A stretch of DNA of 12,593 bases from an uncultured Bacilli bacterium (GTDB lineage Bacteria > Bacillota_I > Bacilli_A > RF39 > UBA660). The position numbers were made by a program, and so were the translations under genes. The stretch's first letter is position 1; the number at the start of each line of letters is the position of its first letter. The notes beneath the pieces were generated by a model. The model saw nothing but the letters and a program-made list of their open reading frames with translations. It did not search any database and had not been told where the DNA came from. The stretch is from NCBI GenBank assembly GCA_934095965.1, contig CAKOKR010000031.1, positions 1 to 12,593 on the forward strand, written 5' to 3'. Positions 6,950 through 12,593 of the stretch are shown piece after piece.

Positions 6950-6972
6950 AAGAACCTACATGGTTCTTTTTT
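6948..6972. terminator. Bidirectional intrinsic terminator between convergent genes
   Basis: AAAAGAACC (6948-6956) and GGTTCTTTT (6962-6970) form a perfect 9-bp stem with a 5-base loop and a T-run to 6972. It begins inside the TAA of the phosphoesterase gene. On the other strand the stop codon of the 724-residue repeat protein lies within the hairpin, followed there by TTTTAATTT, so it can serve both genes. Confidence 0.85.
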
Positions 6973-9130
6973 CAGTTTGATTCATAAAATACTTGTAAGG
7001 TTCTCTTTTTATTTTATCTAATAAAATCATATTACAATACAAATTATTTAGATCAAACCCAATTGGTAGTTTTAATCCCTCTACACTTATTATATTATTT
7101 AAATATACTGTAGTAATACTTTTTGGTAAAACTAACCCCTCTGCACTTTCTAACATGAGTAAGTTTAAAAATTCTAATCCTTCAGGAAAAACAACACCTT
7201 TGGCACTAATTAAATTAGTTAAATCTAAATATTTTAATCCATTTGGAAAATTAATACCATCAAGCTCTTTTATACTTGGAAGTGATAATGATGTTACTTC
7301 TTCAGGTAAATCGCCATTTTTTAAAGTTGTTAAACTATCAAGTAACAATGAACCAACCTTTCTTGGTAATTTAGTATCTTTAATTTCAGTTACATAAAGA
7401 AGTTCAAGGTTTAAAACTTCATCTGGAAAAACGATTCCCTTTGTATTTCTTAAGTGAGATAAATATAAACTTCCAACATATCCAGGAAACTTTAATCCTG
7501 AAGCTTCTTTTAAACTTGATAAAAATATTACATTAGCTTTTTCAGGTAAAACTAATCTCTTTGCTTTTTCTAATCTTCTTAAACTCATTGTATCAACTTC
7601 TTTAGGAAACGTAATTTCACTTGCATCAGTTAAATAATCCATCAATAAATGCTTTACTTTTCTAGGTAATACATAGTTTTTCCCATCAGTTAAGTTTGGA
7701 AAAGATAAAATACCATTAACTACTTCTGGAAAATTTACACTTTTTGCATCACATGAACCCCATATTGTAACATTACCATGAACTATTCTAGGAAAAGTGA
7801 CTTCACCACTATTATTTGCAATATTAAATTGTAAATTACCAACAAATAAATCATACTTTTTTTGATTATTAAACCATTCATCGTATGAATCAGTTATTCT
7901 ATTTTCTAATATATTATAGATATAACTATAATCTTTTTTAATATTTCTTTTTCCAATTATTTCATTAATTCTTGGATCTTTCTTATGTCCAAACCCATCA
8001 ATATTTTCATTTATTTCATATAAAAATTTTAATTCATCTAAATCAAGTTCAAAATTATTATTTACCTTTTTATCAATTAATGTAAGTAACTTCATATCAT
8101 GTTCTTTTTTTAAATAACTTTCCCTATCTGAAAAATCCTTTAATTTTTCTTCTAAAACTGGTAACATCTCAGGTTCCATATTTTGATTCTCTGCAATCCC
8201 ACGAATTTCATTTATCATGTTTTTTCCATCCATTCTAATTGCAATTCTAGGAACCTTTGCTTCGTTATTTTCATCTAATGAATAATATACATAAAAATCT
8301 CCACCTGCTATTTGATTTTTGGCAAAATTTTCTCCCGCTGCAGTGCACCACCCAGTATAAAATCCTTGTAGAGAATTATACAAAAGTTGATAATCACTCC
8401 CCTGTTCATATTTTATCCACTTACCTTCCGAAGCTATACTTTTGCGTTCTCCTCTTAATAAACTTTGTTTAATAACATATTCATAAATTTGTTTAAAATT
8501 ACCAGTATTCAAAGCGTTTCTAATTTCATCATCGCTCTTTCTACTTTTAAGAAAATCTTCCATTAATTTTAGTGTCGTAAAAATAAATTCTCTTTCAACT
8601 GGCGGAAATGGATAAACTGTAGTTTTATCTCTTTTACTAAATTTACCCTTTTCTTTATCATATTTACCAAGCTCTTGAAGTCCTTGAAAAACCCAGTACT
8701 TTTCCCACATTTCATAAGACTTACTTTCTTCATCATATAAAAAATAATCAATCCAATTGTCTAAAGTTCTTTTTTGATCATCAATAACTTGTTTAGCCAT
8801 TTCTTTTTTTTCATTTTCTGTTAATTCAATATTACCATAGCCTCTTTCTCTAGCAATTTTAACTTGACTTTGAAAGTATGCATCAGGTATATCTTGTGGT
8901 TTAATAACATATAACTCATGATAAAAATGTTTTAAAGCTCTATCTCCATCAACACTTTTTGTATCAGAAATATGTTTATGTACACGATCCATTCTATCAA
9001 AGAATTTAGCAAGTTTTTCCCTTTTCTTATCAGATAAACTTGCTGCTTTAAGTACCCTATCTGTATTGTGTAAATTTGAATAAACTTTAGCTATCATATC
9101 TAACCATTCATTCCTCATGTTATCTGTCAT
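6956..9130 (-). CDS. Large protein with WCTA-type N-terminal domain and 20-residue solenoid repeats
   Basis: 724 residues from ATG 9130, which has an AGGTGAT Shine-Dalgarno; an in-frame TTG at 9136 is too close to it. No signal peptide or membrane segment, so probably cytoplasmic. Residues 1-240 look helical and charged. Residues ~255-325 carry GWCTAAGENF, GGDFYVYYS, PRIAIRMDG and EIRGIAENQN, an order that recalls PcfJ-like proteins (conserved Cys, beta-strands, then a G-x-x-N); this resemblance is weak and from memory. A linker with LDLDELKFLYEI follows. From ~445 to the end are about a dozen repeats of pattern xxLxLxxLxxAxGLxLPxxV; the proline recurs exactly every 20 residues from 489 to 689. 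The C-terminus GFDLNNLYC...REPYKYFM is a cap shared with the neighbouring paralogue. Repeat solenoids of this type commonly bind proteins. Function unknown. Confidence 0.85.
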   Translation of the reverse strand: MTDNMRNEWLDMIAKVYSNLHNTDRVLKAASLSDKKREKLAKFFDRMDRVHKHISDTKSVDGDRALKHFYHELYVIKPQDIPDAYFQSQVKIARERGYGNIELTENEKKEMAKQVIDDQKRTLDNWIDYFLYDEESKSYEMWEKYWVFQGLQELGKYDKEKGKFSKRDKTTVYPFPPVEREFIFTTLKLMEDFLKSRKSDDEIRNALNTGNFKQIYEYVIKQSLLRGERKSIASEGKWIKYEQGSDYQLLYNSLQGFYTGWCTAAGENFAKNQIAGGDFYVYYSLDENNEAKVPRIAIRMDGKNMINEIRGIAENQNMEPEMLPVLEEKLKDFSDRESYLKKEHDMKLLTLIDKKVNNNFELDLDELKFLYEINENIDGFGHKKDPRINEIIGKRNIKKDYSYIYNILENRITDSYDEWFNNQKKYDLFVGNLQFNIANNSGEVTFPRIVHGNVTIWGSCDAKSVNFPEVVNGILSFPNLTDGKNYVLPRKVKHLLMDYLTDASEITFPKEVDTMSLRRLEKAKRLVLPEKANVIFLSSLKEASGLKFPGYVGSLYLSHLRNTKGIVFPDEVLNLELLYVTEIKDTKLPRKVGSLLLDSLTTLKNGDLPEEVTSLSLPSIKELDGINFPNGLKYLDLTNLISAKGVVFPEGLEFLNLLMLESAEGLVLPKSITTVYLNNIISVEGLKLPIGFDLNNLYCNMILLDKIKREPYKYFMNQTEKRTM

Positions 9131-9164
9131 AATCAATCACCTACTATAAATATATCACAAACCA

Positions 9165-9193
9165 AGAAAAAAAGCCATCTTTCGATTGGCTTT
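9165..9193 (-). terminator. Intrinsic terminator after the 442-residue repeat protein
   Basis: On the minus strand AAAGCCA and TGGCTTT (plus arms 9187-9193 and 9171-9177) form a stem, extendable with one bulge to a TTTC-type loop, followed by TTTTCTT. It lies 3 bases after the stop codon at 9197, and suggests the two repeat genes are not simply one transcript. Confidence 0.75.
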
Positions 9194-9196
9194 ATA

Positions 9197-10525
9197 TTAT
9201 CTGCCTCTTCCAGTATCTTCTTCTAATTCTTCTTCGATTACATAATATTTTTCTGGATTATTCATTATTTCTTCTTTAATTTCATCATTACAATCTATAT
9301 AATCAAGATCAAAACCTGGATGAAATTTCAATCCTTCCGCAGATTGTAAACTATCTAAGTTAACGGCTTCAATAATTTTCTTTGGAATGATTAATCCATC
9401 AGCACTAACTAATTTGGGCAACCATAGTTCACCCACTTTATCTTTTGGAAGTACAAGTCCATCAGGTTTTGTTAAACTATTTAAACTTAATAAACCAACT
9501 ATTGTATCAGGAAAAACCAATCCTTCCGCAGAAGTTAAACTATTTAATTCAATAGATTTACATATCTTAGGTAAAACTAATCCTTCCGGACTTATTATTC
9601 CATTTAAATATAAATCACCATTAATAACTTCAGGTAGAACTAAACCAACTGCACTAGTTACACCATTTAAACTAAGATTTCCATTAATAACTTCAGGTAA
9701 AACTAAACCAACTGCACTAGTTACACCATCTAAATTTAAATCACCATTTAGTTTTTTTGGAAGATTTAATCTCGAAGCATCAGTTACTTTATTAAAGTTT
9801 AAATCTCCATTATATTCAACATTTTCACTTTTTTGTATACTTTTACCATTTTCTTCTTGAACTCTTTTTTTCAAATCTTCAATTTGATCAACCATATATC
9901 TGCTATCAACATCAAAAAATATAGCTTTATCTCTGGCATTATTTAAAAACTTTATTTCATCTTCATCAAGTGCAACTCCAAGATCTAATTTTCTGGTAAT
10001 TAGTTCAATCATCCTTTGACAATATATTTCTTTTAAACATGTATTTCTTCTTTCATAAAATTTTTCATTTATATCCTTTTTTTCTGGTAAGTCCACAAAA
10101 TACTTAGTTTGGTTTTGCTTAATTTCATATAATACACTTTCATCTTCACATTGAATCTTATCTAAATCAAAATCATATGGTATTTTTAGTCCCTTAGCAG
10201 AATGTAATCCATTTAAAATTACTGCATCTTCAACATCACAAAGTTGTAATCCTTCTGCATCATGTAAAAATTCTAAATCTAAGAATCCATTAATGTATTT
10301 AGGAAGAACTAATCCCTTTGCACTTTTTAAATTACTTAAATACACGTTACCATTAACTACTTCAGGAAAAACAATACCTTCCGCGGTTGTTAAATTTTCA
10401 TAAATTAAATCTCCTTCATAAACATTAGCACCAGCTTCAATATACTTTTTTAGTTTATCACTTTTATGTCTCCAATTACGGTCATCCGATACATCATCAA
10501 ACGGATTTATATTTTTGTTATCCAT
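9197..10525 (-). CDS. Paralogous solenoid-repeat protein with two repeat arrays
   Basis: 442 residues from ATG 10525, chosen because GAGGG lies 7 bases upstream; an in-frame ATG at 10555 would add 10 residues without a Shine-Dalgarno. The first array (about 38-117) has four 20-21-residue repeats of type SAKGLVLPKYINGFLDL, ending in the cap DFDLDKIQC...NQTKYFV. A charged helical linker (about 145-235) includes ALDEDEIKFL, matching LDLDELKFL of the neighbour. The second array (about 239-403) has eight repeats and ends in the same kind of cap, GFDLDYIDC...NPEKYYV, then an acidic tail. It lacks the neighbour's WCTA domain. The proteins are clearly related: this one looks like a repeat-only derivative with its array duplicated. 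No signal peptide is seen. Function unknown; protein binding is the usual role of such solenoids. Confidence 0.85.
   Translation of the reverse strand: MDNKNINPFDDVSDDRNWRHKSDKLKKYIEAGANVYEGDLIYENLTTAEGIVFPEVVNGNVYLSNLKSAKGLVLPKYINGFLDLEFLHDAEGLQLCDVEDAVILNGLHSAKGLKIPYDFDLDKIQCEDESVLYEIKQNQTKYFVDLPEKKDINEKFYERRNTCLKEIYCQRMIELITRKLDLGVALDEDEIKFLNNARDKAIFFDVDSRYMVDQIEDLKKRVQEENGKSIQKSENVEYNGDLNFNKVTDASRLNLPKKLNGDLNLDGVTSAVGLVLPEVINGNLSLNGVTSAVGLVLPEVINGDLYLNGIISPEGLVLPKICKSIELNSLTSAEGLVFPDTIVGLLSLNSLTKPDGLVLPKDKVGELWLPKLVSADGLIIPKKIIEAVNLDSLQSAEGLKFHPGFDLDYIDCNDEIKEEIMNNPEKYYVIEEELEEDTGRGR
9618..9743 (-). repeat. 63-bp tandem DNA repeat inside the repeat protein gene
   Basis: Copies 9618-9680 and 9681-9743 match at 56 of 63 bases, with only one difference in the first 49. 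Each encodes one 21-residue unit (SAVGLVLPEVIN plus GNLSLNGVT or GDLNLDGVT). Neighbouring units share the protein pattern but have diverged in DNA, so this pair is a recent duplication or was homogenised. Confidence 0.9.
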
Positions 10526-10543
10526 AACTATCCCTCTAATACC

Positions 10544-10572
10544 AACATAGCACATAAAAAATTTATAGGCAA
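10544..10572 (-). promoter_or_regulatory. Candidate promoter of the 442-residue repeat protein
   Basis: Minus strand TTGCCT (10567-10572), 17-bp spacer, TATGTT (10544-10549) with a TGC extension. Each hexamer matches four of six consensus positions. The transcript would start around 10537, about 12 nt before the ATG at 10525, so the leader holds the GAGGG Shine-Dalgarno. Confidence 0.5.
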
Positions 10573-10594
10573 CAAAAAATATTCTTTTAAAATA

Positions 10595-10610
10595 TATTTT
10601 ACGTAAAATA
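10595..10610. promoter_or_regulatory. 16-bp perfect palindrome in the divergent promoter region (TATTTTACGTAAAATA)
   Basis: Every base pairs symmetrically around the central CG. It lies between the leftward promoter (10544-10572) and the rightward promoter (10613-10641), 2 bases from the latter's -35. This is the geometry of an operator for a dimeric regulator acting on both genes. No regulator is assigned; the AT-rich background makes chance palindromes likelier, but not one of 16 bp with a CG centre. Confidence 0.5.
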
Positions 10611-10612
10611 AG

Positions 10613-10641
10613 TTTAATTTCTCAAAAAAACATGATAAAAT
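10613..10641 (+). promoter_or_regulatory. Candidate promoter of the 203-residue orphan gene
   Basis: TTTAAT (10613-10618), 17-bp spacer, then TGATAAAAT giving TAAAAT at 10636-10641 with a TGn extension. The transcript start near 10648 leaves about 20 nt with a GGAGGGAG Shine-Dalgarno before ATG 10668. Confidence 0.55.
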
Positions 10642-10667
10642 ATACTTAAATCGGAGGGAGTTTTGTT

Positions 10668-11279
10668 ATGAATTCATTATTTAATACAAAAACAAGTCTA
10701 AAACATCTACTAGAGACCCACAAAAATACTTTATCTAAGGAAATATATGATTACTTAAATTCATTAATTGAACTTGAGTTTTCTGTTATGGAAGAACATC
10801 TTTCTAAAAGTAATATTGATAAAATTTCAGATACATCACTATATTATAATGTTGTATTATATAATATTTATCATCGTATCATGAATATAATTCGTTCACT
10901 AGATGTTTTACCAAGCTTAAAATACACAGAAAAATCAAATACCAGAGCATATTATGAAACATTATTTATAAATGGAATTTATTTAAATTCTAAAACATAT
11001 TTTGAATATCCCCTTATAGAATTAAACTACAATTACCCAGATGAATCAAAAATAGCTATTAATTTATTTAGAAAAGATATTCCCGTAAATACAAATAGAT
11101 CTAATCTTTCAAAAACAGAAAAAGAATCAATTATAACTTCAGAATTAGTAAATAGATTATATCAAGATTATCATATTTATGAAGAAGATTTAGAAGAAGT
11201 AACTTTAAAAAGAACAAGTAAACAACGTATGCGTATTTATAAAAAATCTAATATCATTATAACTGAAACAATTAATTAA
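10668..11279 (+). CDS. Hypothetical protein, 203 residues, unrecognised
   Basis: I do not recognise this family. The start is well supported: GGAGGGAG lies 7 bases before the ATG and an extended -10 promoter precedes it. The first ~90 residues appear helical (LKHLLETHKNTLSKEIYDYL, then a stretch rich in Tyr, Ile and Asn); 95-135 have alternating hydrophobic residues that suggest beta-strands (LFINGIYLNS, PLIELNYNY); the C-terminal ~50 residues are charged and end in a basic segment (KRTSKQRMRIYKKS). There is no signal peptide, membrane helix or visible catalytic motif. It is divergent from the repeat protein, with a palindrome between them, and is followed after 83 bp by the Fic gene, which has its own promoter; no terminator separates them, so read-through is possible. 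A partner role with either neighbour is speculation. Confidence 0.8.
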   Translation: MNSLFNTKTSLKHLLETHKNTLSKEIYDYLNSLIELEFSVMEEHLSKSNIDKISDTSLYYNVVLYNIYHRIMNIIRSLDVLPSLKYTEKSNTRAYYETLFINGIYLNSKTYFEYPLIELNYNYPDESKIAINLFRKDIPVNTNRSNLSKTEKESIITSELVNRLYQDYHIYEEDLEEVTLKRTSKQRMRIYKKSNIIITETIN

Positions 11280-11307
11280 TTTAAACTGCAAAATTTGCAC
11301 ATTAAAA

Positions 11308-11336
11308 TTGCGTTTTGAACAAAAATATAGTATAAT
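11308..11336 (+). promoter_or_regulatory. Candidate promoter of the Fic gene
   Basis: TTGCGT (11308-11313), 17-bp spacer and a perfect TATAAT (11331-11336). Only the TTG of the -35 matches. Just upstream is an interrupted palindrome TGCAAA-A-TTTGCA (11287-11299), a possible regulator site. The start codon is at 11363 behind AGAAGG (11348-11353). Confidence 0.55.
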
Positions 11337-11362
11337 AAATTCATCTAGAGAAGGCGATACGT

Positions 11363-12430
11363 ATGAAAAAAAATCCAAAATGGCAAGTGCAATTATCTAT
11401 TTATATAACTCAAGGTGAACCAACAAAAATAGAAAAAACAAAAAACTGGAAAACTGCAATTGGCCTTCAAGAAGTAGATGGATTAAAACCTTCAGAATAT
11501 TTGGTAGAAACAGCTAAAGAACATATCGAAGGTAAAATAAATTTTAAAGAAGTAAAATCAAGAATAAACAGTTACTATGAAGTAGTGGAAGATAATAAAA
11601 AAGAAGAAACAAAACTAAGTGAAGAAGCGGATAAAGTAGCAGTAAGAATAGCAGAAGTTCTAAGTGATGATTCATTTGTTTTTTCACCAACTGAACTTAT
11701 AAATATTCACAAAAAATTATTTCAAGATTGTTTTACTCATGCTGGAAAAATTCGTAATAAAAACTTTATAAAAAAAGAATGGGTGTTAAATAATGATTCA
11801 GTTACATATGCACCATTTGAAATAATAATACCATCACTTGAATATGACTTTTTACAAGAAAAGAATTTTTCATACAAAAATTTATCTTTGGAAGAATCAA
11901 CAAAACACTTAAGTAGATTTGCCTCAGATATCTGGCAAGTTCATCCTTTCAAAGAAGGAAACACCAGAACCACCGCGGTATTTATAATTAAGTATTTAAA
12001 AACATTTGGATTCATTTTAAATGATGATACATTTGCAAATAATTCATGGTACTTTAGAAATGCACTAGTCAGAGCAAACTACAAAAACTTTTCTAAAAAC
12101 ATCTTCGAAGACACTTCATACTTAGAAAAATTTTTTCTAAATCTTTTAACAGATGCAAACTATGAATTAAAAAATAGGTATGCTCACATTGACTATATAG
12201 ATAAAGATGAAAAAATTTACTACAAAGATTGTACTTTGGAAGAACAAGCTATATTAAAACTAGTAAAAGAAAACCCAAATATTAAACAAGAACAAATTGG
12301 AAAGTTAATTAAAAAATCAACAAGAACAATAAATACAATCATGAAACAAATGCAACAAAAGGGATTATTAACAAGAAAAAATGGAAAAAAGAATGGTAAA
12401 TGGGAAATATTTTCTCACATAGTTATTTAA
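11363..12430 (+). CDS. Fic-domain protein with N-terminal VbhA-like segment and C-terminal winged helix
   Basis: Fic enzymes usually transfer AMP from ATP to a hydroxyl of a target protein. The 355-residue product has three parts. Residues ~29-73 (WKTAIGLQEVDGLKPSEYL onward, ending INSYYE) match the VbhA-type antitoxin helices that block the Fic ATP site. Residues ~105-262 are the Fic fold, with a flap near 146-163 and the active loop HPFKEGNTRTTA at 194-205, keeping catalytic His194 and E198-GN. Residues ~291-350 form a winged helix-turn-helix (IKQEQIGKLIKKSTRTINTIMKQM), pointing to DNA binding and perhaps autoregulation. Two departures are seen: the canonical GNGRxxR reads GNTRTTA, losing the second Arg, and the inhibitory S/TxxxEG reads LxxxDG. 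The start has an AGAAGG Shine-Dalgarno. It may be a self-contained toxin-antitoxin-like regulator; the target is unknown. Confidence 0.9.
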   Translation: MKKNPKWQVQLSIYITQGEPTKIEKTKNWKTAIGLQEVDGLKPSEYLVETAKEHIEGKINFKEVKSRINSYYEVVEDNKKEETKLSEEADKVAVRIAEVLSDDSFVFSPTELINIHKKLFQDCFTHAGKIRNKNFIKKEWVLNNDSVTYAPFEIIIPSLEYDFLQEKNFSYKNLSLEESTKHLSRFASDIWQVHPFKEGNTRTTAVFIIKYLKTFGFILNDDTFANNSWYFRNALVRANYKNFSKNIFEDTSYLEKFFLNLLTDANYELKNRYAHIDYIDKDEKIYYKDCTLEEQAILKLVKENPNIKQEQIGKLIKKSTRTINTIMKQMQQKGLLTRKNGKKNGKWEIFSHIVI

Positions 12431-12500
12431 AAAAAAGCTAAGAAAACATCGATAAAAAGCAAATTATTTACACAATTGTTCTGATTTATGCCGATTTTTC

Positions 12501-12530
12501 TTGACTTATTACTCAATTTAATATTATAAT
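12501..12530 (+). promoter_or_regulatory. Housekeeping promoter of rpmH
   Basis: TTGACT (12501-12506), an 18-bp spacer and TATAAT (12525-12530) make the best sigma-A-type promoter in the window. Transcription would begin about 27 nt before the rpmH ATG. Nothing else is seen in the 134-bp gap after the Fic gene; I find no convincing terminator for that gene there. Confidence 0.75.
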
Positions 12531-12564
12531 AATAACGCTATTAAAGAAAAGGAGAAATTATATT

Positions 12565-12593
12565 ATGAAAAGAACATATCAACCAAATAAAAG
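12565..12593 (+). CDS. rpmH: 50S ribosomal protein L34, first codons only
   Basis: The window ends nine codons into an ORF reading MKRTYQPNK, the nearly invariant opening of ribosomal protein L34. AAAAGGAG at 12547-12554 is its Shine-Dalgarno and a strong promoter lies upstream. L34 is a ~44-residue basic protein of the large ribosomal subunit. In Bacilli rpmH lies beside oriC, divergent from dnaA, and is followed by rnpA; the same orientation is kept here, but about 6.3 kb of other genes intervene. Confidence 0.9.

Noticed and set aside
7155..7397. Short plus-strand frame of 80 residues
   Set aside because: Antisense shadow of the solenoid repeats in the 724-residue protein, with no ribosome-binding site.
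9618..9743. Regular repeats considered as a CRISPR array
   Set aside because: The repeats are directly tandem 63-bp coding units without spacers and stay in frame with the protein.
9387..9860. 157-residue open frame on the plus strand
   Set aside because: It is antisense to the 21-residue repeat array; its apparent repeats merely mirror the real ones, and it has no ribosome-binding site.
12431..12500. Terminator after the Fic gene
   Set aside because: Only weak A/T pairings such as AAGC...GCTT-like words and the short ACAATTGT palindrome are present, without a stable stem plus T-run.
6128..12564. Insertion sequence or prophage as the source of the accessory block
   Set aside because: No transposase, integrase, terminal inverted repeats or target duplications could be found; tRNA genes that could act as attachment sites were not seen either.
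1..12593. Mycoplasma-like genetic code (UGA as Trp)
   Set aside because: Tryptophan codons checked in DnaA and the repeat protein are TGG, and all genes have full family length with TAA or TAG stops.

Overview
The window is the chromosomal replication-origin neighbourhood of a strongly AT-rich low-GC Gram-positive bacterium (Bacillota, class Bacilli in the broad sense). The layout is a variant of the classical order rpmH / oriC / dnaA / dnaN / recF / gyrB, printed here with dnaA running leftwards. Tryptophans in dnaA and the other genes checked are encoded by TGG and all frames close normally, so the standard code fits and a Mycoplasma-type UGA=Trp code does not. A gut or host-associated Bacilli lineage (Erysipelotrichales/RF39-like) is my guess; the genus cannot be told from this window.

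Left part (1-5782, all on the minus strand, transcribed away from the origin): gyrB (C-terminus cut by the window edge), recF ending 3 bases before gyrB, a small ComK-family protein, dnaN and dnaA. Bacillus has yaaA (S4 domain) between dnaN and recF; here a ComK-like competence regulator sits there, behind a strong dnaN terminator and with its own promoter-like sequence. dnaA most likely starts at a TTG (5782) with a good Shine-Dalgarno rather than at the upstream GTG.

Origin: two DnaA-box clusters flank dnaA, one of 131 bp between dnaA and dnaN (with a period-3 AT tract as candidate unwinding element) and one of about 330 bp upstream of dnaA (eight good boxes, a 17-bp direct repeat and an 11-bp inverted repeat). 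This is the bipartite arrangement known from Bacillus.

Right part (6128-12430): about 6.3 kb of accessory genes lie between oriC and rpmH, which are adjacent in Bacillus. They are a YfcE-type metallophosphoesterase whose promoter runs into a DnaA box; two minus-strand paralogues built of 20-21-residue leucine-rich-like solenoid repeats, the longer with an N-terminal domain that faintly recalls PcfJ proteins; a 203-residue orphan; and a Fic-domain protein with a built-in VbhA-like antitoxin segment and a winged-helix C-terminus. The two repeat proteins are the only genes transcribed head-on to the rightward replication fork. A 16-bp perfect palindrome lies in the divergent promoter region between the repeat proteins and the orphan. 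The window ends in the first codons of rpmH, with a good housekeeping promoter.
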